Assembly (NCBI GenBank): GCA_021030905.1
Contig: JAGFMI010000001.1
Coordinates: 3,019,230-3,083,229, forward strand
Origin: Pyrenula massariospora
Taxonomy: Eukaryota; Ascomycota; Eurotiomycetes; Pyrenulales; Pyrenulaceae
Direction of reading: 5' to 3'
DNA: 64,000 nucleotides
Part shown: piece by piece, positions 44,778-56,908 of the stretch
Layout of the letters: the number at the start of each line of letters is the position of its first letter
Numbering within the stretch: position 1 is the stretch's first letter
Notes under the pieces: generated by a model
Databases searched by the model: none
Seen by the model: only the letters and a program-made list of their open reading frames with translations
Told to the model about the DNA's origin: nothing
Made by a program: the position numbers and the translations under genes

Positions 44778-46258
44778 ATGAATATACTGACAAGTTGGCT
44801 ACTGGCTTGTATACCACTCGTGGCTTGCGATTTTCATTATACCTACTGGCTTGACGAAACATGTCGTGGCAACAATTCGTCTGTTGAGAATGCATTAATC
44901 GATATCAAGAAATGGGCAGACCGAGCAAGCACTCGGTTATCTGATTCAATAGACGTGTTGATACGAGGGTATTTTGAGCTCTTATTCGAACCTGTTGATG
45001 ACGAGGGGAAGGACATCGTAACAGGTAAGCCATAATCCGGATCCCAAATCGCAGATGCAATTCGTGTGACCATTTGATTGTCTAGAGACTCTGGATAAAA
45101 TTTCCTCCATGTCACCAGTGGAAAATGATGATAAAACCAAGGCATCCCACCTTTTTTACTGCGATAACGATCGCCGAGATGGCTCCAGCAGATGGAGACT
45201 CAGAGAGGATCCTGAAAGGTCCTTAAGGCCTATTGGCTATGTGCCACAAGAGGATCGTGATCCACCTGGCCGAGATCCATTAGCAACGTCCTACCAGGAG
45301 TGGCATGACCCAGAGACTGGAATGTAAGAGATTGAATTACGGTCTCCCTCTGACTGGTTCATTCTGACAATATACCTTTCTATCTAGCACTCTGGGCGAC
45401 ACTGCTGGCTGTGAGACCGATGGGGTTCCGGCTATGACATACTGGAACGAGCGGTCACACTCGAGCGTCACGACATACGGGAGTGGTGAGTCTCAATTTA
45501 GGCAAAGGTTTCTTTCGCCAACTATAGTTACAGTTCGTTGTCGAGCTTATTGATCGACGTACATGTTAGCAGCTGACAAGAATGTCGTAGTTGTGCGATC
45601 GTCAGATAACTGATTTGAGACTGAATAGCCTTGATGATCTGCCTGAAAAAGCAAATTTGGCGGCTGCAGATAATTGGCATGGCACTTCTCCTCTCAACAG
45701 GTTTCGCACTTTGAATAGCTTCGTTCTATTCAACGCGGTTTGTGGATTCGGCGTCATGTATGTTTCTACTAACGTCTTTACCGCAGGCGTTTGTGCCATG
45801 TTACGTACCTGTAACCAGATGTAAGTCAAATCTTGCGGCGTCTTTGCTCCCAGATCCTGATAATTTCATTTGCGTGTTATCAAATCTTCTCCATGACCTC
45901 GAATGCCTGTACCTTTGTCCTTTGCGTGCTTATCCAAGACTGACTTGCAGGCGATGCAGTGGCCGACAAATGGGAGGAAGCAGTAGCCCTCACACCCACT
46001 CGTTTAAGGATGTTCAGTATTATGAACTATGCTTTCTTCTGCCTGCTAGCTCGCCTTGCGGATCGCGGGTGGCGGTTGAGTAGAGACCTGGACAGGGCAA
46101 GGGGCGGATTCCTAGAGAAAATGGATCCGAACTTGCCCGACGAGACACATGTTTCGCCTGAAGAGGATATGACCGAAGACAATAGAATGGAAGAGCGTAT
46201 GACCGAAGACGACATGACCGAAGAGAATGTGAGCCCAGACGATGCTCGCCCGTTCTAG
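44778..46258 (+). CDS. Secreted protein, possibly of an M35-like metallopeptidase-fold family
   Basis: Six-exon model: 44778-45024, 45086-45323, 45388-45532, 45591-45737, 45787-45820 and 45951-46258. It totals 1119 nt, 372 residues, with all phases agreeing. Signal peptide: MNILTSWLLACIPLVACDF. Next is YWLDETCRGNNSS, then IDIKKWADRASTRLSDSIDV. The middle has LFYCDNDRRDG, GDTAGCETDGV and LCDRQITDLRLNSLDDLPEK; the C-part has DKWEEAVALTPTRLRMF and YAFFCLLARLADRGW. The general order recalls fungal proteins related to lysine-specific (M35-like) endopeptidases. I see no HExxH zinc motif, so it may be inactive or my middle exon (34 nt) may be wrong. The C-terminal 35 residues contain a short repeat (MTEDNRMEERMTEDDMTEEN). 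Assignment to M35 is tentative. Confidence 0.6.
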
Positions 46259-47529
46259 TGACCCGGAGTAACTCGGCGGATGCCTCGATGCATTGCAAAG
46301 TCTTTTTCTAAATTGCAATAGTCGAAATTTGGGAGTTGTGGTGTTGGAACAATACCCTCATTTGTGTCGCTTGACATTCGCATCTTATATCTCATCGCTT
46401 TTCCTACATCAGGTGTAATATAATGTGGACTATTGCCAACATTAATGTACTTCACCAGTTTAATTACATATTGAAAGACCAGAAGTACATACAACTTAAC
46501 TCAGTCTACATCCTCAGTCCGCGTATTATTCATCCAAATGCAAAATCACAGGATTAATTAATGTCAATAAGAAATACAGTAATTAAGAACATTCACAATT
46601 AACTACTTCACGAGAACATTAATAGCCGAATGTAGGCACACAGAACCTCGATGCTTGAACATCTCCGTCCCAGACACTACTTCTAGATTTGTTTCGGCTC
46701 AGACCTTCTGAACCGAGAATAACTTGAATCTTCCTCACAAGTACAAAAGAGCGATTGGGTCCGAGTGATGAGCACGTCATCATATGTCTCAGGCTAACGA
46801 AGCCGGAGCAAAATGCCACTTCACCCGCCCCCTGAAAAGCCGCCGTAGAGCTCAAACGGTGCAACACAAAAGCGGTCCCTTTGCCAGCACACGAGCAGCC
46901 TCGACCTCTTGAGACATCCACAGACGTATCCAGAGCCGCCAGCCAGCCAGCTGACGACCGGCGAACGCCCTCCAGTAAATGAGGGATCCGCGGACGAGCA
47001 TGAAGGCTCTGTTGTTTCAGCCTCGCTGGCGACGAGAAGCAGGAGGGAAGGTCGGCTTTGAGGTGTTGATCATGAGGTACGTACTGGAGGTGGTTTGATA
47101 TTAAGGGGCTGAGGGGCTGGGGGAGTGCTGGAAGGTGAGGATTCGGTTTGGTTTTCCTGAATACTTGATGGTTTAGCGGAGCAAAGGTTGGGAGCTACGC
47201 TGGCCTTCGAAAGGCTGTTGTGTAACGTTGAAGTTGCCCCGCATGTTGGCCGGACGTGGGTGGTTCTTGACCTTCGTGTTTACTTGGTATTGCCGAGTGA
47301 GCAGTCTGCAAATAATCTTATCCTTCAATGCAGGGTTGACCCTCAATGGATCATATTGAAACAGTTATGAGATATTGAAAGACCACCTCGACACATTCTT
47401 GCCAGGAGATATCCTTAATGCTTCAACCTCCCGTCAGTGAGCTGTCAATTGGAAAGCTGATATCGCACGGCTTGCTTTTCAGTCTTACCTCATCTTTTGC
47501 GTTGAAGTTTACTATCGACTAAGATTACA
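46259..47529. other. Intergenic stretch before the HET gene
   Basis: About 1.3 kb. A minus-strand frame at 46619-46921 (100 codons) has no recognised features. The part near 46380-46620 is AT-rich. No repeats or RNA genes seen. Confidence 0.5.
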
Positions 47530-49638
47530 ATGGATTCATCTCAAACGGCCGTCTTCACCTACTCACCCTTACCATCAGCCAAGCATATCAGGTTACTGGA
47601 GATCGCTTACGCAGACGATCTATCTGCACCCTTAAGAGCCCGACTTCAAGATTTCGACTTAGATGACGAGGACTGCGTACCCTACGTAGCTTTATCATAT
47701 ACTTGGGGTTCTCCCAACTTCTCACAAACGCTATTGATTGACGACTCAGCGCTCTATATCACCTCGAATCTCGCTGCAGCTCTGCGACATTTCCGACAAG
47801 TCGGCTTTCTCAAACGGATCTGGGTAGATGCTGTATGTATAAACCAAAAAGATGACGTTGAAAAAAACATTCAAATTCCTCTGATGGCGGACATATTTCG
47901 AGAGGCCTCAAGAGTGATGGTGTGGTTAGGCAGCAGCCCTGACGATGTCAATATAATGAAGAGGATACGAACAATGTCACGATGCATTGGCAAGTCTGGT
48001 AGGCTTCCGCGCGGACAATTACGAGATTTACTCGACCTTATTAGGAAGCTCTCACACCTACCATGGTTTAGTCGGCGCTGGATCATTCAAGAAATTGTTC
48101 TGAACCCGAGCGTTTCATTCTTCTACGGTCACATTGAGTTATCCCTACAGCGCTTGATTGAAGTATTTAAATATGCTTTTGAAGATTCCCGCACGGTTGA
48201 CCTTCGTAAGTTCTACAAGATCGCCAGCCGTGACGATATTAAACGGTCGTCAGCAGAAACTAGAAGAGACGATACGGAATCTCGGCAACGGGACAACGCT
48301 GTCGTTAACTCCGTTCTTGCTCTGTGGAGTCTGTGGGAAATTTGGTCAACGCAATTCGACAGTCCGCGCCGAGACGAAGGCGATCGACGAATATCGAGGA
48401 GAATAGTCCACCTTCTTTCTCGCTTTGATAGCTTCGAATGCTCCGATGATCGAGATCGAATTTACACACTGCTAGGACTTGCTAAAGATGTTAACACAAA
48501 TCATCGATAGGGCGCCATCAACTTCAGTCCAGACTATAGTCAAACAACAGAACAAGTTTATGTGGCCTTCGCCGAGGAACTAATTCGGAATGGAATACTT
48601 GGCCCGGTTCTATGGAACGCAGTAATGAGAAGGCCCCGCCAATATAAAGGGTTGCCTTCTTGGGTGCCCGATTGGACTGTGCCGACAGAATATGATCAAA
48701 TACGGTTGCGGGAGGATTTATCCAAACCCGTATCAATCCAAGCATCACCTGATAATAAATACCATAAGATTATCGTAAAATTACCGTGCTACTATCGATA
48801 TGATATTGCTGGTGATGGTCTTGATGCAATGACAAATATACAGAACAATGGAAACGGAGGCTTGGAGAAAACGCAACTTAGATTTGTCTGTGTAAGCGAT
48901 ATTATTCAAGAAGGTATAAATTGGACAACTTCGGCTGCCACCGCGATCTTATGTCTTTGGAGATTTTGTCTCGATAAGAAGCTCCACGAGGCCGAACTTC
49001 TCCATCTCAGAAAATCATTCGTTCATCAGGCATTTATTTATCTCACGGCTGAAGAAGATTTTCAAGAATTCGCTCAGATCAGGATGTCGTTCCCTTGGGA
49101 TCTCTGTGAAGCCGTGTGTAATTGCTTGCCGATGAAAGATGTTGCTAGGGATGAGTATACAGTCAAAAAATTGTCTGAGGCGTTACGGGAGTGGATGGCT
49201 TTTACAGAAAAAGACGTCGGGAATCTACTGCAATTTTACAATTGTATTTTCTTGTGCGACCTGGAGATCGATGTTTCCGCTGATTCTCCCACGAAATACG
49301 TCATAATGGGTCGCGCATATTCCGGCGTCAGAGTGGGGGATCTCATCATTTCACGGTCTTTTCATAAGTTACCCCGAAGATTTGTTATTCGTCAAGTTGC
49401 TGAGGTATATTCAGCCTCCCGTCAACTTTCACAGGCTTCGGAAGATATCGATAACGCATCACCGGATCACAGATTGAGTGTGTACGAGATCGTTGATAGA
49501 TGCTTTGTGACTGGTCTAAGCCGGTATTCCTGGCAGGATGACGGGTCGTACCTCTGCAGCATCAATAATAGACCGCAGGACCTTGAGTTGCCACAAATGG
49601 TCATGGAGGAGAGGAAAGTTGAATTACTTTTGGCATAG
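47530..49638 (+). pseudogene. HET-domain (heterokaryon incompatibility) gene with one internal stop
   Basis: The frame from ATG 47530 to TAG 49638 is continuous in one phase, 703 codons, except for one in-phase TAG at 48508-48510. Residues about 50-200 form a clear HET domain: PYVALSYTWGSPNF, then RIWVDAVCINQKDDVEKNIQ, then ADIFREASRVMVWLGSSP, and PWFSRRWIIQEIVL. After the stop, the protein continues as expected for the family (INFSPDYSQTTEQVYVAFAE, then RQYKGLPSWVPDWTV) and keeps coding character to the end. The stop could be a strain-specific loss, a sequence error, or a truncation that still leaves the HET domain whole. HET proteins trigger cell death or incompatibility when activated. I see no intron around the stop that would remove it with normal length. 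Confidence 0.85.
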
Positions 49639-51153
49639 CTGCTCCAAGATCTTACACGGTGCTGGAATCATAATGAATAAACTCTGAAGCATCAAGGAGC
49701 TGGAATTTCCTCCGAACATTTCTAATGGCCTCTCCAACAAACTCATCTGCCAGCACCCGCATCCGCTTCCGCTGACAAGCCCTTCCATTGGCAAGCTTCC
49801 GCGCAGACATGCTGATCTTGGGATTAGTCACTCTACTTACCAAAATAGTCCTTTGGCCAATTCTTCTGCTCTCTACCGACGAGCTCCTCTACCGTCAAAT
49901 GATCTACCGATGAGCGCCTGTACATGGCAGGGCCCGTACAATCGGCACAACGGCCAAGGTATCCACGCAGAAAAGCCATCAACTTCTCGCAGCTATCTTA
50001 TGCAACAGCTCCTTCCACCATCATGTAACAATCCAAAACATACCTCCACAAATTCCCTTCCCTCGCAAAAACTCGAATACCAATTATACGGTGAAGCCTC
50101 AAACCGACCACGACGTGTGCGATCGAGTCAACCCAAAGTAAAGGCTTTACTTTGATTGCTCGGTCTTTGTCAGCCTAAAGAAACACGACACGTCCTACCG
50201 CTGGCCCACGGGTGCATAGGATTTCGATGTAGTTGGAGTTCTGTGTCGTTCTGCGATCGAACACGATACAGCAATCATCGGTCAAGATAAAACGCGGATC
50301 AGATCAGGCGCTCACAAATCCTACTGACGTTTCAAACTGAGAAGACTGGCCGCATTACCAACCCTCACTATGTCATGTGGCCGGTACAGTACATTGGACA
50401 TGAAATTGGAGATAGCTCATAACAACGCTTCTTAAAGACTTATCTATAAGCACGCGGCTGGCAGCGCACACGCCAGCCGCAAATTAGCCTCTGGTATGGA
50501 GCCCTCTATCTTACACTGGGAGAGTAGCAGCCTCAGGACCTTGGACAAGCGCCGTATTCTACACGATTGTGCTTGGCGGGGGGTCTACTTTATAAGAGGA
50601 GCGAGAGTTGTGGGTTGAGGCTTGTTTCGTGGGGTTGTTTATGTGGACTCTCCACCGAGAATTTCCAATTGACGAGATCCGGCCATCAATCGCGCTCGAG
50701 AACAACCGCACCCACCTACCTCAGGTACCTACCTATCTACCTTGAATCGATGTCATAGTCATCCACCTACTCAGCAATCCATCAATTCACACTCAGAACA
50801 CATAACTCCAGTTCGACAACGAACCCCTCGACACTGCGATACCGATACCTCACCAACGAGCAAATCCACCCAAACGCTAATTCGTATACCGAGGGATACT
50901 TCCGCGCCCCCCATACCACTCTATTACTCCTCCCACGACCTGGCCAACCTCCCAAAAGGAAGCCCACCCTGCCACGCCGCCAACCTGCTCCGCTATGCAC
51001 GCATGCAGCATCTACCAACACTAAGAAAAGCTCGCGCGTGTCTCAGTTTGGGCAGACGAACCCTCGAGCAAACCAACCGAGCCTCCCACTAGCACAGCCC
51101 AGCCCAGCTATATCACAGCACAGAACAACACAGACCAGAATACCACGCAAAAC

Positions 51154-51204
51154 GACTCATCTCGACTCATCTCGACCCCCCTCGACTCGACTCGACTCGA
51201 CTCG
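51154..51204. repeat. (CTCGA/GACTC)n pentanucleotide repeat
   Basis: Imperfect units ACTCATCTCG then about five clean CTCGA units ending CTCGG. It belongs to a simple-sequence patch with the next repeat. Confidence 0.85.
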
Positions 51205-51277
51205 GAATGAAACGGAATGGAATAGAAGCTCGACACGGTTCCGTTCCATCACGAGACGTATTGTAGGAAGGTCGAGA

Positions 51278-51299
51278 CGATACGATACGATACGATACG
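51278..51299. repeat. (CGATA)n pentanucleotide repeat
   Basis: Four CGATA units in a row, ending CGG, about 75 bases after the CTCGA repeat. Simple-sequence repeat with no evident function. Confidence 0.85.
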
Positions 51300-54200
51300 G
51301 TGCCTTCCTCAAGAGCGAAGCGAACGCTACCCACGTCTGCAGCCAGATTGAAGCTAGGATGGAGATGGGGTGAAGAGCCAGACTCTGCCCCTGGGTCTGG
51401 GGTGGAAAGGACTACGCTTACCTTGCCTTGCCTATCCCCTCGAACCCATCGCGTCGAAGGAAGGGGGCAACATTTCCACGAGACAAGAGGTGAGGCAGCT
51501 GCTCCCTCGGAAGACTAAGAATAGTTGAGTATTTAAAGCTCACTGTAGCGGAGAGAGGGGGCGATCACTTGCAAGAAGGCGGCTGGGTCCGCTTTGAGAG
51601 TCCGGGTGTGTTTTGATGTTGTGTTGAGGTGGGTAATCGATCTGGCATGTAGCTGGGTAGGTATCTATGTAGGGAGGAAATGACGACCTGGCCTGCGGGT
51701 CGGCGGATCAAAGATGGAGATGTAGAGGAAGGGAAGGGAAGCCAAAGGGGAGAGAGTTGGGGGGGGTGGGACGGATTCATTTGGAGTAGCTGGGTGGGTA
51801 GGCAGTTAGACATGACGGCGAAGGGTTCTTCGAGCTCTATTCTATTTTGTTCTAAGAGATTTTGGGTATTTGAAAAGTATATTTGTTGGAAGAAGTGGAG
51901 CGGAGATAACGTGGTTTTGATGGTATTGTTGGAGTTTCGGTTGGTATCATGGAGTGGAAGGGTAGAGGGGAGTAAGGTTGGTGTGATGATAATGAATTGA
52001 GGAGGAGGTTGTATGGATGAGAATGAGGATGTGGAAGGCAGAAAAAGGGAGCCAGGTTGCATAAGGATATTGTTGGTGAGACGGTATTGTTAGATGTCAA
52101 TATGTATTTTTGACTGCGATTGTTTTTGGTTCAATCTTTATCAATATGTATACGGATCTCATGTAAATTTCCATCTCCCTCTCTAGGTTTGACGACATTT
52201 GTAGGTTGTATTGGCAAGTAGGTGGCGAAAGATCTACTAATGTCGCTCGGTTCTGAAGATTTTTTTTCGATTGGCATTAGAAAGAAAGGAGCGTGTAAAC
52301 CGACATCGCAGATGGAGGAGGGATATTGTTGAAACATGGTATGCTGAAGAACTCAGCCTCAAGAGAGGCGGCGGGAAAATCTCGTATTGCGATTCATGCC
52401 TACCTTACCTTGGTGATTGCAGGCACCGAGAATATGCATTGCTTGCAGGGCCTTACCTGGGCATGCCGCACGCAAGAGCTCGTATATGTGATGCGCGAAT
52501 AATCAATGAATGTTTGAGCTGAGAGAATGCAGAGTAGGTTGATGTTGACGTTACCGCAGGCGAAGGCGACGAGGTACTTACCGCCGACGTTGTCGGCTTT
52601 CTACTGACACAATATTGATGACTGTGGACGCGATTTCCTGGGTTTCACCGAATTCTTACGCCGGATTTCGCCGGTCTGGGTGGTGAGAGGTATCGGGATC
52701 GGACCGAGAATGCTTTTAATCACGCTTAGGTCAGACGTTTGAATGCCATAGCGAAATCAAAATAACTAGTATCCAAGGAATTGATATTTGGTAGGGAAGT
52801 CGCTTGGTGCGAAATGCGTTGTCAGATGTCCAAGGTGGCTACATCATCGCTCGTTGGGTCTGGGAGGACAGGGCTGTGCTTCTAAGAATTTTGAATGCAG
52901 GATTCTAGAAAATGCACCAAGCACAGACAAGCATATTCTTAGCAGTGTGCGACGGGACCTGCAGAGACCTGCAGAGGCTGTGTGGTCGTGTATGCTGTGT
53001 TTGCTATGACGTTGTGTAAGGGGAGATCGGGACCATGTTGTTGGTGAGGTTCCGAGCGGCATGGTGACGTTAGACTTTGTTTTTTGACGAAAATAATCTC
53101 AGACAATGAGATTCAGCTTTCTTCTTTCGCAGGAGACGGGACTTGACGCTGCGGAACATTGAATTAATCGGACAGCCGCTGAAGCTGAAGGCGATGTGCG
53201 TCGTGTCAGGCAACACCTCATTATCGGCCGTTGATTCCACTGTGTCGGTACCGGCTTTGACCAAAAGTGGCACGACTCGTACAAAAAGTCTCGACCTTCC
53301 CATCACACGTCTTCGTCACCGTGCGTTTGAAAGGCTGGCTGATGGGCAAATTTGCATCGCCTCAAAAGACGCGTTCGGAGATTGACGATCTTTGGCACAA
53401 ATGGGTGCATGGCTGGGCCGGTTTCCGAAATAAGGCCACAAACCCCTTTTGGTCATGTTCCTCAGCGATGTGCCGAATGTGGACATGGTGCTCAACTTCT
53501 GGGCGTGGTCTAAAACAGTTGGAGGCTCAGTCGACGTGGCGGGCTCAGCTCTCTCCAAGAACGCCACAGCGGAGCTTGGGCGCCACGATCATCGCCTTAT
53601 AGCTTCAACTTCTGACAGACTGGTTTTTAGGCTGGTGCAGATCGATAGTCAATAATCTGACCTCAATTTCAGGACAAGATAAAGTTTCTATGCGTCTTTG
53701 ACTGTCGAGTAAATGTTTTCAGAGCAGACTAGGTGTCTTCGCTACGAATTGTTAGGAGAGATGGCTAGCAGCGGCCACTGAGAATGATCAAGACCGTGAT
53801 GAATAGCGCGGGCCGCTTGGAGAGCACGTGTGCTGGGCGCTCAACTAGACGGCAATAATGGGATCCGTCAAACCTGCATCAAAACCTCATGTTGAAGCCT
53901 AATTACCACGCAGACGCAAATCGTTCTTAGCTCCGCGCCGAACAAGAGACACTTTGACAATCGTATTATGAAGGGGGTGACGGCCCATCAAAACCTAGGC
54001 TATGCTCCTAACACTTGTCTATCGGTCTTTTGATGTTGTAGTAACAGAAAAGCAGTAATCAAATTGTTGATCATTGGGTTCTTGCAATTGTTGGTGTAAC
54101 CGTGAATTGCTTCCGATACGCCAACAGGAGTAGAGACAAAGCTCGGTGATGTAGACAGCTCGTGCTCCAGGCGCTTTTGGCAACAAGGTCCCCTGTGCGC

Positions 54201-56743
54201 GGAATTGTCAGATAAGGAAATCAGTGACCTGCAGGGCTGGCGGAGCGGGGGGGCCGTGAACCCTGAGAATGCCCCGTCTCGGAAATCGTGCTCCCCTGAG
54301 GTCGGACGAGAGAAGGCTGCAAACGTTGGCCTTTCAGCCCCACGGCTGTTCGTCGAGCTCGGGTTCGAATGGTCGGGCTGAAACTGGACCGTAATCTTCT
54401 CTACGGCTACCATTCAAGCTCTCCGGGGTGAATGAATAATCAAAATAAATGTGCAGTAGACTTGTCCGTGACCCGTCATGGTGGACTACCTACTCGACTA
54501 GATGATAGTCAGAGGAATGGATCTGCAGCAGGATCAGGATCATCATCTACGCAACCTCGTCAGTTGTCGGCAAAGACACGGACCGATGCAGCAGAGTTTC
54601 AAGCTGTCGGAACCGTTGCTTCTGTGGTCGTCGTCTTTGGGGTGCAGAATGCCTTTCCGTCCGGCTCTAAATCTGTCAATTGTCCGCTTAGGAATTACTG
54701 TCAGTTGACAGGAACAAGCGACTGGGTAGGACTTTTTTCCCAGCTTCCGCGTGTACATATCTCCGTTATCTTATCCACCCATCTAGGCAAGTGGACACGA
54801 GCCTGGCTTGGGCACGACTCGTGCGTAACTTTGGCATGTGGAAATTTGCACGGGCATGAGAAGTGAAGGACTAAAGGTGAATGCGCACTCAGGGATGCGC
54901 AGGGGCAGATTTTCCATCACATCCCGATATTTCTCGCACCCTGAGCCCTGATAGAACTCCCACACTAGCAACCTAGTCAATAAGAGTGTCACTCCCGAGA
55001 TCTAGTCCTGAGATCTATTCCTGGTGGAGTATGGAAGGATGATATAGCGCCCGAGACCGAGTGCGTGGGTTTACGGGCGGGGACGGGGAGGATAGGGATG
55101 TATGCGGTATCAGAGTGAGGAACGCTTGAAGATGGAGGGTGGATAACTTGATGTGCCATAATGGATCGTTCACACTTCTATGGGTAGGACCAACGCAGCT
55201 CTAAACGTGACGCCCCCGTAGGAGGCAGACCGTGGGGAGGAGGTGTGCCCCCGTGAGGAAAGGAAGAGCTGCAAGATGACCGTCTAGGAATGGCGTTCAA
55301 AATTAAGGTGAACGCACCATCGCTGCTGTGCTTGTTGCCTGCTCTCACAGGCGCTAAGGAGCCGCCCAAGAGGTCTCAACCTGCTGCAGTGTGTCTATCA
55401 TGCCAATCACGCAACGCCTCACCAGTCTTGCACTCAGCCTCCAGAAGGGTGGATTTGATCAACCGCCAAAATAGGACCGCTTCCGGATAAGAAGCATTGA
55501 CAGCAATCAAAGTCTGAGTCGAGTATCTGGCGCATTGTGTAGGATGCGTTTATCTCGAAATAAGATGCGCCAAAGAGCGTCGCGTTTGACGCCGTCGCTC
55601 GCTGCCGTTACGCTATGCCCAGCGCGGCAGCATAGGGAGACCGCGGTGGCGGGCCAAGGCAAGCAAACAGGCACTTCCGGACCACCCCAATCCTGCCAAG
55701 TTACCGGCCATCCGTGCAAGTAGCGATTCTTGTAGCAGTAGTGGCCCCATCGTTTCTCTCGTTTGCAGAGTCCTCCCATCAGGTCTTCTCATGGAAGTGA
55801 ATGGTGCACCCCAGATCGCCGATGCTTGCAGGCACTGCCATCTGATCCACAGACCCTTCCCCCCGTTGGTATCACTACGTCGACACCTGTCCTCCAACTA
55901 CTGCAGCGCATGAGCTCATGTCTCAAACCGAGCGCATCGCGGCTCTCCTATCACTGCTATCAATAGGCGGCGATCTCCCAGTTATGGGCTTGAAACATTG
56001 CCCTGCCCTGGTACTTTCCCGCCAGCGCTAGGCCGGAAGCTGCCATGACGTGCCAGCGTTTGTCCAGGGGCTATCGAACTTTGGCTCTTAGCGCCACGCG
56101 AGTAACCCGTCCGCTTGATGACATCGCTTTCAAGTTACACGATACCGGCGGCGCTTTTGGTGGCGCTCGCGTGGAACCCACCCAACCATCAGGTACCATC
56201 GTCTTGTAGTCTCCGTAGCCGTAGAGTCAAGCCACCCACATCGTTATTCCGAACAAAAGCACACCGCAAAACGTGGGAATCAGCAACATGGCAAAGTGGC
56301 TGTACGTGGATGCAGGATTCTCGCGCGCCTTCTCGTGCGGCCTGCGATTGGCCTTTCCAGCAAGCAGAGAATTTTCTTGCTTGTGGGTGTTTATCCCACA
56401 TCCCCGCCTAGCCGACTCCGCTCCCTCACTGACGAACCCACCTCCTGCACCCGGCTAAACCATCATTCATCACCGCTGCGAAACCCAAAATTGCCTGCCC
56501 ACGCTGTTCCCCTGCCCCCCCGGTCTAGCCGCAGAGACCCCAATCTTTTCCGGCCTGCGAAGAACAATGTCTGACTTTCCCAATTGAGGTCCGGGATCTT
56601 TCTTTCGGTTGCCCCCCACCCCCTGTGCATCGCGGGTCCACTCGCTCAAACACCAGTCGAGCTTCCCTCCGACCCAGCAGGATCACTTGCTGAGGTGCGA
56701 GCCATGTTGGGAGATCGTCTGGAGATTCTGATATCCTTCTCTT

Positions 56744-56870
56744 CACTTCCCCACTTCACGTTCACTCACTGACTCTTACCTTTCTTTGTCCGTGTCTCTC
56801 ATACCTCCTCCACCCTTCCCTTCGTTCGTTTTTTCTTCTCGTGTCGACCTTCCCCCACACTCGTTCCAAA
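56744..56870 (+). promoter_or_regulatory. Pyrimidine-rich leader of the alpha-1,3-glucan synthase gene
   Basis: A CT-rich tract of about 125 bases (e.g. CTTACCTTTCTTTGTCC, CTTCGTTCGTTTTTTCTTC) ends about 40 bases before the ATG at 56909. CT-rich tracts often lie around the transcription start of strongly expressed mould genes. The assignment is by position and composition only. Confidence 0.45.
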
Positions 56871-56908
56871 TGACGGTCGCTTTCGCACACTTCTACGATT
56901 AGAGGAGG

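Larger units (their letters stand above)
49639..56908. other. Long gene-poor stretch upstream of the glucan synthase
   Basis: About 7.3 kb with no gene I can support. Many frames of 60-165 codons occur, all of low complexity or no recognisable character. The stretch holds pentanucleotide repeats at 51.15-51.30 kb, strand-biased purine sequence near 51.55-52.05 kb, and a pyrimidine-rich leader before the synthase ATG. I found no clear transposon ends. It could hold a long regulatory region, old repeats, or unrecognised small genes. Confidence 0.5.

Noticed and set aside
51565-52062. 165-codon minus-strand frame
   Set aside because: Low-complexity Ser/Pro/Thr product of a purine/pyrimidine-biased stretch, no family features.
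53040-53660. Several overlapping frames that look weakly protein-like
   Set aside because: No family recognised, frames broken by stops on both strands, no splice pattern.
54355-54375. GGTTCGAAT, tRNA B-box-like
   Set aside because: No A box or stems at the right distance.
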